In this document: positions 1 through 7,110 of the stretch, one piece after another
Numbering within the stretch: the first letter of the stretch is position 1
Layout of the letters: each line of letters starts with the position of its first letter
Source of the DNA: an uncultured Bacilli bacterium
GTDB lineage: Bacteria; Bacillota_I; Bacilli_A; RF39; UBA660
Direction: 5' to 3'
Length of the DNA stretch: 64,000 bases
Assembly: GCA_934168205.1 (NCBI GenBank)
Contig: CAKPMX010000001.1
Span: forward strand, 62,001 to 126,000
Notes under the pieces: generated by a model
The model's database searches: none
The model's input: only the letters and a program-made list of their open reading frames with translations
Told to the model about the DNA's origin: nothing
Made by a program: the position numbers and the translations under genes

Positions 1-963
1 TAAACTAATAATCATACCTGTTGATATAGAAACAATTATCATATTAATCTTATTACCCCAAGTAGAAATAACACTCATAACATTTTCTGCTTGAACTGTT
101 GTATATCCAATATCATTAACCATTGTTTTTACTAAAGTAATCATGTCAATAAAGTCATAACATGATTTAAATACATCAATCATGATAAAAGGTAATGCAT
201 ACCAAAATATTTTCTTTAATATTTCTTTTCCTGTAATTTTAGGAATATCTTTACTATCAACATTTTTAGTAATCGCAAAAGCTTCTTTATTCTTCTTCAT
301 TTTATCAAGCAAATATAAGTATGCAACAAATGCACCAGCTGTTGCACCAAAGACCGCAACACCTATACCTGTTTGTAATGATAAGTTAAATACTTTAATT
401 GTAAGAAAACTTCCAAGCACAATAATAAACACTCTTACTATTTGTTCAACAATTTGACTTAATGAGGGTAAAGTTATAAATTTATGTCCCTCAAAATATC
501 CTCTATATATACTAAGTGTTGGAACTATCAATATTGCTGTTGCTATAACTCTAACAACCATTGTAACATCTTCTAAAGTATTACCACCTTGTAAATCTCC
601 TAAAATTGCCTTAGATATAATCGGTGCAAAGACAAATAAAATAATAAATATTGTAAAGCCCATAATAATAGCTAACCGTCTTCCTATCATAAAAGCCTTT
701 TCTTTTGCGTCCTCATAACCTAAAGTATGATATTCACTAATTATCTTACTAATAGCGTTAGGAATACCCGCACAAGATAATGATTGAAATAGATTATATA
801 TTGTATATGCATATCCATATAAAGCTCCACCAGTACCACCAATAATTGCATAAAATGGAATAACATAAACCATACCAAGTATTTTACTTATAACAATACC
901 AAAAGTTGCGATAAAAGCACCATTTAAAAACGAGTTTTGTTTAAGTTTTTTCTTTTTTGACAT
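1..963 (-). CDS. MurJ/SpoVB-type lipid-linked oligosaccharide flippase, C-terminus cut by window edge
   Basis: The reading frame opens with MSKKKKLKQNSFLNGAF and runs 321 codons without a stop to the window edge, so the C-terminal part is missing. It has repeated long hydrophobic segments typical of the MOP/MATE superfamily, with the early motif 'SCAGIPNAISKIISEY' characteristic of SpoVB/MurJ/PST flippases and 'RGYFEGHKFITLPSLSQIVE' in the middle. Such proteins flip lipid-linked cell wall or polysaccharide precursors across the membrane. The start is preceded by a purine-rich GAGAGAGGA site. Family assignment rests on motifs read by eye. Whether it is a true MurJ (lipid II) or a SpoVB/stage V paralogue cannot be told from this fragment. 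Confidence 0.8.
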   Translation of the reverse strand, partial: MSKKKKLKQNSFLNGAFIATFGIVISKILGMVYVIPFYAIIGGTGGALYGYAYTIYNLFQSLSCAGIPNAISKIISEYHTLGYEDAKEKAFMIGRRLAIIMGFTIFIILFVFAPIISKAILGDLQGGNTLEDVTMVVRVIATAILIVPTLSIYRGYFEGHKFITLPSLSQIVEQIVRVFIIVLGSFLTIKVFNLSLQTGIGVAVFGATAGAFVAYLYLLDKMKKNKEAFAITKNVDSKDIPKITGKEILKKIFWYALPFIMIDVFKSCYDFIDMITLVKTMVNDIGYTTVQAENVMSVISTWGNKINMIIVSISTGMIISL

Positions 964-1148
964 AAAAATCCTCTCTCTTTACTTATTAATAATAGCACAT
1001 TATCAAACACTTTAAAAGAAACTATCCGAGAAAATACCTTATACTTGACAATAAATAAGAATAAAAATTAAAAAGAATAAATAATTTAGGTATCCATTAT
1101 GTCAATTACTAATCATATTAAATATAATATATTGAAAGGAGAATATTT

Positions 1149-1310
1149 ATGATGTACGGATATCCAATGTATAATTATAATGAAACTAATGGAACTTCTT
1201 CTTGGTTTTGGATTATAATTATTGTATTAATTATCTTCTTTATACTATTCTGGAGTAATGGCAATAATAATTGTTATTCTTCTGGTCACAACAATTCAAA
1301 ATGCTGCTAA
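1149..1310 (+). CDS. 53-aa single-pass membrane peptide with Cys-rich tail
   Basis: This short gene has a clear GAAAGGAG ribosome site 6-7 bases before ATG, a TATAAT box at 1123-1128 and a terminator directly after its stop. The product starts MMYGYPMYNYNETNG, has one very hydrophobic segment (about residues 19-35, 'WFWIIIIVLIIFFILFW') and ends with an Asn-rich tail carrying three cysteines (NCYSSG...KCC). I do not recognise a family. Small Tyr/Gly/Cys membrane peptides of this look (YjcZ-like) are common in Firmicutes, but the match is only in style. It stands alone on the plus strand between minus-strand genes. Confidence 0.6.
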   Translation: MMYGYPMYNYNETNGTSSWFWIIIIVLIIFFILFWSNGNNNCYSSGHNNSKCC

Positions 1311-1313
1311 AAA

Positions 1314-1342
1314 AAGAGTGTCAACAAACACTCTTATTTTTT
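1314..1342. terminator. Bidirectional rho-independent terminator between the small ORF and folD
   Basis: AAGAGTGT (1314-1321) pairs with ACACTCTT (1328-1335). T-rich runs follow on the plus strand and, through the A-run at 1308-1315, on the minus strand. It serves the convergent 53-aa gene and folD, whose stop codon lies inside the stem. Confidence 0.8.
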
Positions 1343-2173
1343 ATTTCTAAGTAAATATGCTTTATATGTATTTCTACCAAGTTCAGCAACAGTCATTTGC
1401 CCAACACCACCAGGTACTGGAGTAATATATGAAACTTTTTTCTTAACAGATTCAAAGTTCACATCACCCTTCAAAGTACCATCTTCCATTCTATTGATTC
1501 CAACATCAATAACAACGCAACCTTTCCTTATATCATCAGCACCAATGAAATTAGCCTGACCTATCGCTACAACTAAAATATCCGCTTTTTTAGTAATCTT
1601 ACTAATATCTTCAGTTTTAGAATGACACAACGTAACAGTAGCATCAGCATTCATCATAAGATTAAAGATAGGTTTTCCTACCAAGTCACTTCTTCCTACA
1701 ACAACAACTCTCTTACCTTTAACTTCAATATTATAATATTTCAATAAATCCATAATACCTAAAGGTGTACAAGGAACTAATGATTCTTCATTATGAACTA
1801 ATCTACCCATATTAATATCAGTTAATCCATCAACATCTTTTAAAGGGTCTATTGCATTCTGAATTACCTTTGGATTTAAATGTTTAGGAACAGGCATTTG
1901 TACCAATATTCCATCTACTGTATCATCGCTATTTAACTGATAAATTTTATCTAGTAAAGTCTCTTGACTAACATCACTATCAAACTTTATATGCAAAAAG
2001 TTAAATCCTAAAGATAAAGCCATCTTTTCTTTTTGTCTAACATAAACAACACTAGCTGGATCTTCACCAACTTGAATAACAACTAAACCTAATGGTCTCT
2101 CTAATTTACTTATTTTTTCCTTTAATTCACTAAGAACTTGTTTTTTAACTACCTTACCATCTAATAGCTTCAT
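1334..2173 (-). CDS. folD: Bifunctional methylenetetrahydrofolate dehydrogenase/cyclohydrolase FolD
   Basis: FolD interconverts 5,10-methylene-THF, 5,10-methenyl-THF and 10-formyl-THF in cytosolic one-carbon metabolism, using NAD(P). The 279-residue product has the normal length. Visible signatures are the catalytic YVRQK (Tyr44/Lys48), 'GILVQMPVP', 'PLKDVDGL', the nucleotide-binding 'VVVVGRSDLVGKP' and, near the end, 'PVPGGVGQMTVAEL'. The usual P of PGGVGPMT is Q here. I place the start at MKLLDGK rather than three codons upstream because an AGGAG site lies 9 bases before this ATG and overlaps the earlier one. A TATAAT-like box precedes it, and the gene ends in a shared terminator. Confidence 0.95.
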   Translation of the reverse strand: MKLLDGKVVKKQVLSELKEKISKLERPLGLVVIQVGEDPASVVYVRQKEKMALSLGFNFLHIKFDSDVSQETLLDKIYQLNSDDTVDGILVQMPVPKHLNPKVIQNAIDPLKDVDGLTDINMGRLVHNEESLVPCTPLGIMDLLKYYNIEVKGKRVVVVGRSDLVGKPIFNLMMNADATVTLCHSKTEDISKITKKADILVVAIGQANFIGADDIRKGCVVIDVGINRMEDGTLKGDVNFESVKKKVSYITPVPGGVGQMTVAELGRNTYKAYLLRNKK

Positions 2174-2236
2174 GTATCTCATCTCCTATTATAAATTATA
2201 ACAGACCAGGATACTAAAAAACAATTATTTTTACAT

Positions 2237-3988
2237 CTACTCGACAGTAACACTTTTAGCTAAGTTCTTAGGCTTATCAATATCACAACCTCTTAGTTTA
2301 GCAACTTCATATGCAATTAACTGTAAACAAGCTACAACTAACATAGGTTGTAAAAACTCATCTATCTTAGGTACACAAATTAAATAATCACAATCAGTCT
2401 CTTCTTTGTTACTAATAATTATTGTAACAGCACCTCTTGCTTTAACTTCACAAACATTAGAAATAGTTTTATCTCTAATATCTTCATCTGTAATAATCGC
2501 AAAAACCGGTGTACCTTTATCTATCAAAGAAATAGTTCCATGTTTTAATTCTCCAGCTTGATAAGCTTCACTATGTATATAAGAAACTTCTTTTAATTTT
2601 AAACTACCTTCTAACGATATAGCGTAATCTATTTTTCTACCTATGAAGAAAATATCCTCACGTTTATATATCTTTTTAGCTATTTTTAGATACATTTCTC
2701 TTCTATCAATTACTTCTTTTAAAAGTCTAGGTAATAATTTTAAATCATTTACTATATCCTTTTTACCAGCAACTCTAGCACTTAATAAAGCCATAATCGC
2801 AACTTGTAAAATATATGCTTTAGTAGTCGCAACAGCTATTTCTGGACCAGCTTCTATAAATATTTGTTGATCAGATTCACGAGCTATAGTTGAACCTTTT
2901 ACATTAACTATTGCTAGAGTCAAAGCTCCATGTTCTTTTGCTTTTCTCATAGCGGCAATAGTATCAGCAGTTTCTCCAGACTGAGAAATAACTATAACAA
3001 TTGTCTTTCTATCATATAAAACTTTCTTATAACGATATTCACTCGCAACTTCACAAGTAACTCTAATATTTGAATGTTCTTCTAATAAAGTCTTACCTAT
3101 CATTCCAGCATACATTGCTGAGCCACAGGCTACTATATGAATTTCTTCATAACTACTTAAATCAGGAATTTTATCAAAATCATCTAAAAATGGTTTAATA
3201 GTCTTTTCAAGTACAATTGGCTCTTCCATTATTTCTTTTAACATATAATGTTCATAACCATTTTTTTCTCTATCTTCTGCTGTTAAATCTGTAACTAAAA
3301 TTTCTTTCTTAATTTTTTTGCCATTTTTAGTAACTTTAATTCCATCAAAATCTAAAACAGCTATTTCATTTTCCTCAAGTAAAGAATATTTATTTGTATA
3401 TTTAATAATTGCACTTATATCAGAAGCTATAAAAAATTCTTTATTACCATAGCCAATAATCAATGGTAAATCTTTTCTAACTGCAAATAATTTATCTTGA
3501 TCTTCAAAAATAATTGCTAAAGCATAAGAACCTTTAACGTCTTTAATAGCTTTTTCTATTGCTAAAACAGGATCACCATCATAATAATAATTAATTAAAG
3601 CTGTCATTACTTCTGAATCAGTATCACTATTAAACTTAACTCCTTCTTTAAGTAATCTTTCTTTAAGTTCGCTAAAGTTTTCTATAATACCATTATGAAC
3701 TAATGTAACTTTACCAGATTTATGAGGATGTGCATTAGCCTCATTTGGCTCTCCATGAGTAGCCCATCTAGTATGAGCAATACCCATATTAGCTTTAATA
3801 ACATCCATATTATTAATTTTTTCTTCTAAACAAGATATTCTTCCTAAACCACGAATAACTTGTACTTGACTATCATTTCTTAGAGCTATACCAGCTGAAT
3901 CATACCCTCTATACTCTAAGTTTTTAAGTCCTTCCAATAAAATATTTTTCGGTTCTTTTGAACCTATATAACCTACAATTCCACACAT
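2237..3988 (-). CDS. glmS: Glutamine--fructose-6-phosphate aminotransferase (isomerizing) GlmS
   Basis: GlmS makes glucosamine-6-phosphate from fructose-6-phosphate and glutamine, the entry step to peptidoglycan and amino-sugar synthesis. The 583-aa product starts MCGIVGYIG, with the N-terminal nucleophile Cys2 of the class II amidotransferase, followed by 'GIAHTRWATHGEP'. Two SIS sugar-isomerase domains follow ('VACGSAMYAGMIGK', 'VISQSGETADTIAA', 'KLKEVSYIHSEAYQAGELKHG'). The C-terminus DKPKNLAKSVTVE is the family's classic ending. The leader carries a glmS ribozyme, so expression is likely reduced by the enzyme's own product. RBS AAGGAG lies 12 bases upstream. Monocistronic by context. Confidence 0.98.
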   Translation of the reverse strand: MCGIVGYIGSKEPKNILLEGLKNLEYRGYDSAGIALRNDSQVQVIRGLGRISCLEEKINNMDVIKANMGIAHTRWATHGEPNEANAHPHKSGKVTLVHNGIIENFSELKERLLKEGVKFNSDTDSEVMTALINYYYDGDPVLAIEKAIKDVKGSYALAIIFEDQDKLFAVRKDLPLIIGYGNKEFFIASDISAIIKYTNKYSLLEENEIAVLDFDGIKVTKNGKKIKKEILVTDLTAEDREKNGYEHYMLKEIMEEPIVLEKTIKPFLDDFDKIPDLSSYEEIHIVACGSAMYAGMIGKTLLEEHSNIRVTCEVASEYRYKKVLYDRKTIVIVISQSGETADTIAAMRKAKEHGALTLAIVNVKGSTIARESDQQIFIEAGPEIAVATTKAYILQVAIMALLSARVAGKKDIVNDLKLLPRLLKEVIDRREMYLKIAKKIYKREDIFFIGRKIDYAISLEGSLKLKEVSYIHSEAYQAGELKHGTISLIDKGTPVFAIITDEDIRDKTISNVCEVKARGAVTIIISNKEETDCDYLICVPKIDEFLQPMLVVACLQLIAYEVAKLRGCDIDKPKNLAKSVTVE

Positions 3989-4002
3989 ATTGTAAAAATA
4001 CT

Positions 4003-4150
4003 CCTTAAAAAATATAGTTACGATATATCATTTGTTGTAATCTTGATTTTACTCTTTAAAATATATCTAACGAACAACTTATATCCGTAGTAGAACCCGC
4101 CGAATTTTCGATAAACTACTAACCTCGTCATCCTAAAAGGATCAGGCGCT
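4003..4150 (-). promoter_or_regulatory. glmS self-cleaving ribozyme (GlcN6P-responsive)
   Basis: Reading the minus strand from 4150, the leader contains AGCGCC (4150-4145), GACGAGG, TTTATCGA and TTCGGCGG in the order and spacing of the glmS ribozyme core. Cleavage is expected between A (4150) and G (4149). GTTGT (minus strand, 4077-4073) can pair with ACAAC (4037-4033), consistent with the P4 stem. In known members glucosamine-6-phosphate binding triggers cleavage and mRNA decay. The position directly upstream of glmS fits. The 3' limit is approximate. Confidence 0.93.
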
Positions 4151-4191
4151 AAAATGAATCAATACAACCTTTCTACATTCATTCTAATAAT

Positions 4192-4219
4192 ATTATACTA
4201 AAAAAAAAGAAGTTTGTAA
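4192..4219 (-). promoter_or_regulatory. Probable glmS promoter
   Basis: On the minus strand, TTACAA (4219-4214), a 16-base spacer and TATAAT (4197-4192) lie about 40 bases before the ribozyme cleavage site. The -35 box overlaps the terminator of the upstream AAA gene. Confidence 0.5.
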
Positions 4220-4222
4220 CCT
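4200..4222 (-). terminator. Terminator after the AAA ATPase gene
   Basis: On the minus strand AAGAGGTT-ACA-AACTTCTT forms a short G.U-containing hairpin followed by a run of T residues just after the stop of the AAA gene. Confidence 0.6.
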
Positions 4223-4225
4223 CTT

Positions 4226-5176
4226 TTATATATCTTCTCCCAACTTCTCATAAACATCATTACTAGCATTATAATCTGCTAACTGATCAGAAAACATTGT
4301 ATTAAATGTTGGCTCAGACTTTTTCTTAACATCTTCATAAATATTTTTACTATTTGTAATAGCGTTTTTTATATCCATAATATTTACTTCTTTTCTATTA
4401 TCAAATAAAGCATTAGAAAAAGCTTGTTGAACTATTGTTAAAGAAACATCTGGATATCTAGAACCTATTTCATAAATACGTTTATATTCACTTGTGATAT
4501 CTGTAATAAACTCCATTATTTTTCTTTGTACATATGAAGAATACATAAGTTTAGCACCAGTTCTTTTCTCTATCTTTGGCAAAGTTCCAATTAATATTTC
4601 CACATTTTCGTCTCTTGTAGGCTCAGCCACATCTATTTTTTGAAAACGTCTAACAAACGCTTTATCACGTAAAATATATCTTTCATATTCTTCAGTAGTA
4701 GTAGCACCAATGACTTTTATATCACCACGATCTAATGCTGGCTTAAACATATTAGCAAAATCTAAAGACTCACCCTTACCAATTAAAGTATGTATCTCAT
4801 CAATAAAAAGTATCAAATTAATCTTACTTTTAAGTTCATCAATCAAAGTTTGTACCTTTGCTTCACCAGTAACAGGATCAACTCCAAGCAAAGCTGATGT
4901 ATTTACTTTAATTACTTGATAATTAGCTAAACCATCAGGTACTAAATTATTTTGTATACAATATGCAAGTCCTTCAACAATAGCGGTTTTACCAACACCA
5001 GGTTTACCAACTAATACAGCTGATTTATCAGGAGTAAGCAAAATAAGAATCAATTCCTTTATTTGTTGATCACGTCCAATAGCTGGATTTGTAATATATT
5101 TTTTATTTAAAAAATTCTCACCATAGGTATCTAGTATACTTAATCTTTTTTTCTTTATATCAAATTCTTCATTCAT
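4226..5176 (-). CDS. Stand-alone Clp-type AAA+ ATPase (ClpA/B/C D1-like module)
   Basis: The 316-aa product is a single AAA+ module most like the first ATPase domain of ClpB/ClpC. Features are 'NPAIGRDQQIKELI' (Clp: 'DPVIGRDxEI'), Walker A GKPGVGKT (57-64), Walker B LFIDEIHTL (about 123-131), sensor 'VIGATTTEEY' and arginine-finger region 'DKAFVRRFQKI'. The Clp N-domain, middle domain and second ATPase domain are all absent, so it cannot be a normal Clp unfoldase. It may act as an adaptor-like or regulatory ATPase. The start MNEEFD was chosen because GGGAG lies 8 bases upstream; earlier in-frame starts overlap that site. A TATAAT box lies upstream. Substrate and partner are unknown. Confidence 0.8.
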   Translation of the reverse strand: MNEEFDIKKKRLSILDTYGENFLNKKYITNPAIGRDQQIKELILILLTPDKSAVLVGKPGVGKTAIVEGLAYCIQNNLVPDGLANYQVIKVNTSALLGVDPVTGEAKVQTLIDELKSKINLILFIDEIHTLIGKGESLDFANMFKPALDRGDIKVIGATTTEEYERYILRDKAFVRRFQKIDVAEPTRDENVEILIGTLPKIEKRTGAKLMYSSYVQRKIMEFITDITSEYKRIYEIGSRYPDVSLTIVQQAFSNALFDNRKEVNIMDIKNAITNSKNIYEDVKKKSEPTFNTMFSDQLADYNASNDVYEKLGEDI

Positions 5177-5216
5177 AAACATTTCTCCCAACAAATTAAT
5201 TATAACACAAAATTAA

Positions 5217-6083
5217 TTACTTTACATCTATAGGATTAACATGTATAACAGTTAAATATATTTCTGGAAACTTTTTATCAATTTCTTTCTCCAAATTATT
5301 CGCAATTTTATGACTATCAAAAGTAGATAAATTTCCATCAACAAAAATCGTAAAAGAAATTTGATACATATAGCCAACGGGTGTTGAATTAAAATGATTA
5401 ATCTTTTTTATCTCTTCATGTGCTGAAATTACTTTATACACTTTTTCTTTTGTTTCATCATCAATAGATTTATCCATTAAAACATCATAGCTTTCTATAA
5501 ATATTTTATAAGCTACAATAAATATCCAAACAGAAATAAATATACCCGCAACACTATCAACAAAATATATTCCATAATAACCAAGTACACAAGCAATTAA
5601 GTTTAAACTAGTAAGAATACAATCATTTCTATGATCATTTCTATTAGCTTTTAATAATAAACTTTTATTTTTTTTATATAATCTATTAGTGTATAGAAAA
5701 AGACCAATCTTTATTATAATTGTCATAATACAAACAACTATTAGCCAAGGTGTAAAAGTAGCTTTCTCTAAAGTAAATAAATTAACAATTGAATCTTTAA
5801 ATACTTTAAATACCATTATTATCATAATAATACTAATTAGCATTGAATAAATATATTCTGCTTTACCATGTCCTAAATTATGATCATCGTCTTTTGGTTT
5901 AGAAGCTATTCTTTGCCCAAAGAAAGTCATTATTGATGACAAAATATCTGAAGCACTATTAAAAGCATCAGCAATCATTGCCTGACTACCAGAAATAAAT
6001 CCCACTATTCCTTTTATCAATAGTAAAAATAAATTACCAAAAACGCCAAGCAAACTGGCTTTTTTTATTTCTTTAAATTTCAT
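5217..6083 (-). CDS. Cation diffusion facilitator (CDF) family metal transporter
   Basis: CDF proteins export divalent metals (Zn, Mn, Fe, Co) against protons at the cytoplasmic membrane. The 288-aa product has the family layout: about six N-terminal membrane segments, then a cytosolic ferredoxin-like domain. Signatures are 'MIADAFNSASDILSS' with the first metal-site Asp residues, 'DHNLGHGKAEYI' after segment 2, and 'NRNDHRNDCILTS' in segment 5. The first position of the HxxxD/DxxxD pair determines metal preference, and here both halves carry Asp (ADAFNSASD; HRNDCILTS), which leans toward Mn/Fe rather than Zn. That preference is inference. No adjacent metal regulator or riboswitch is visible. 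Confidence 0.9.
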   Translation of the reverse strand: MKFKEIKKASLLGVFGNLFLLLIKGIVGFISGSQAMIADAFNSASDILSSIMTFFGQRIASKPKDDDHNLGHGKAEYIYSMLISIIMIIMVFKVFKDSIVNLFTLEKATFTPWLIVVCIMTIIIKIGLFLYTNRLYKKNKSLLLKANRNDHRNDCILTSLNLIACVLGYYGIYFVDSVAGIFISVWIFIVAYKIFIESYDVLMDKSIDDETKEKVYKVISAHEEIKKINHFNSTPVGYMYQISFTIFVDGNLSTFDSHKIANNLEKEIDKKFPEIYLTVIHVNPIDVK

Positions 6084-6099
6084 ATATCTCTACCTAACT

Positions 6100-7110
6100 T
6101 TATATTTTTTCTACTCTAATACTTTTTTCATCAATTATATTAAAGTCTCCAGGATAAATAATAGTCTTTTCATTATATAAATCACTTTGTTTTATATCAA
6201 GAACTCTCTCTATTGTAGGAGAAGTATTAACTGTTACAATTTTAGAATTAACTTTCTTAATAAACATCGATGCATTATTCATATTCTTAGTAAATATAGC
6301 GGCTCCATACGATGATTTACTCATATTTATCTGACCTATTGCCTCTTCACAATCACTAACATATATTGCCATATCAGCTTCTATTCCTACATATTCTTTT
6401 ACATATAAAGTAAAATTAATTCCTAAAGATATAATTTCATTAATAAATGAAACATTATCACTATCTTCCACATAAATATTATAATTAGTATAATCAAGTA
6501 ATAAAACTGGATAATGACTATTAATTAAAACTTCTTTTTGTCTTTCCTCTTCGCAACAACTAACAACTAAAGAAAAACTATTAGTACAATTAAGTATTTC
6601 TAAAGAAGAAGAAACATATTGTTGTATCTGTAATGGATTAAAATTAGACTTTTCTAAAACACTTTGTATAAAAGTAATAAATAAAGTATTAAGAGCGAAG
6701 TTATAAGAAGGATAATTAAAAATAACTGAATTGTTTGCTAAAATATTTCTAATAATTAATTCAAGTAAAACATAAAAGTCTCCATCAAAAACAACTAATA
6801 TATTTCCTTTGTTATATATTTGCCTACCATAAATTATCTTTCTATTTTTATCATGTTTAGACAAAGTAACAGTACCATATACTAAATCCTCTAAAAGAAC
6901 TCTTTCAAATATATTATCTATTACTTTAAAATCTATTTTTTTACCAGTTTCATTTTTAATATCAATATCATTAGTCGTAAGTATTAAATCTTTATTTTCA
7001 TCTATTGTCTTTTTAAAAGCTAAAACAATATTTTTATAATTAATATCATTATTATAATTAATACTATTCAAACTATTTTTAACGATCGTTACATAATTAT
7101 CTTGTTGCAT
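6100..7110 (-). CDS. Degenerate ProA-like (aldehyde dehydrogenase fold) protein without recognisable active site
   Basis: The 336-aa product aligns by eye with gamma-glutamyl phosphate reductase. 'NILVVFDGDFYVLLELIIRN' and 'NNSVIFNYPSYNFALNTLF' correspond to the cofactor-binding part. 'PVLLLDYTNYNIYVEDSDN' corresponds to the family's 'PVI..G.G.cHvYVD..AD'. 'AIGQINMSKSSYGAAIFTKN' corresponds to 'AI..IN.YGSGHSEAIVTEN'. The segment that normally holds the catalytic Cys (CNxLETLL) is missing or unrecognisable, and the protein is some 80 residues shorter than ProA. It begins inside the last codons of the 1291-aa gene (14-base overlap), so translation is probably coupled. No proB lies nearby, so a proline-pathway role is doubtful. 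I infer a pseudoenzyme, perhaps structural. Confidence 0.55.
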   Translation of the reverse strand: MQQDNYVTIVKNSLNSINYNNDINYKNIVLAFKKTIDENKDLILTTNDIDIKNETGKKIDFKVIDNIFERVLLEDLVYGTVTLSKHDKNRKIIYGRQIYNKGNILVVFDGDFYVLLELIIRNILANNSVIFNYPSYNFALNTLFITFIQSVLEKSNFNPLQIQQYVSSSLEILNCTNSFSLVVSCCEEERQKEVLINSHYPVLLLDYTNYNIYVEDSDNVSFINEIISLGINFTLYVKEYVGIEADMAIYVSDCEEAIGQINMSKSSYGAAIFTKNMNNASMFIKKVNSKIVTVNTSPTIERVLDIKQSDLYNEKTIIYPGDFNIIDEKSIRVEKI

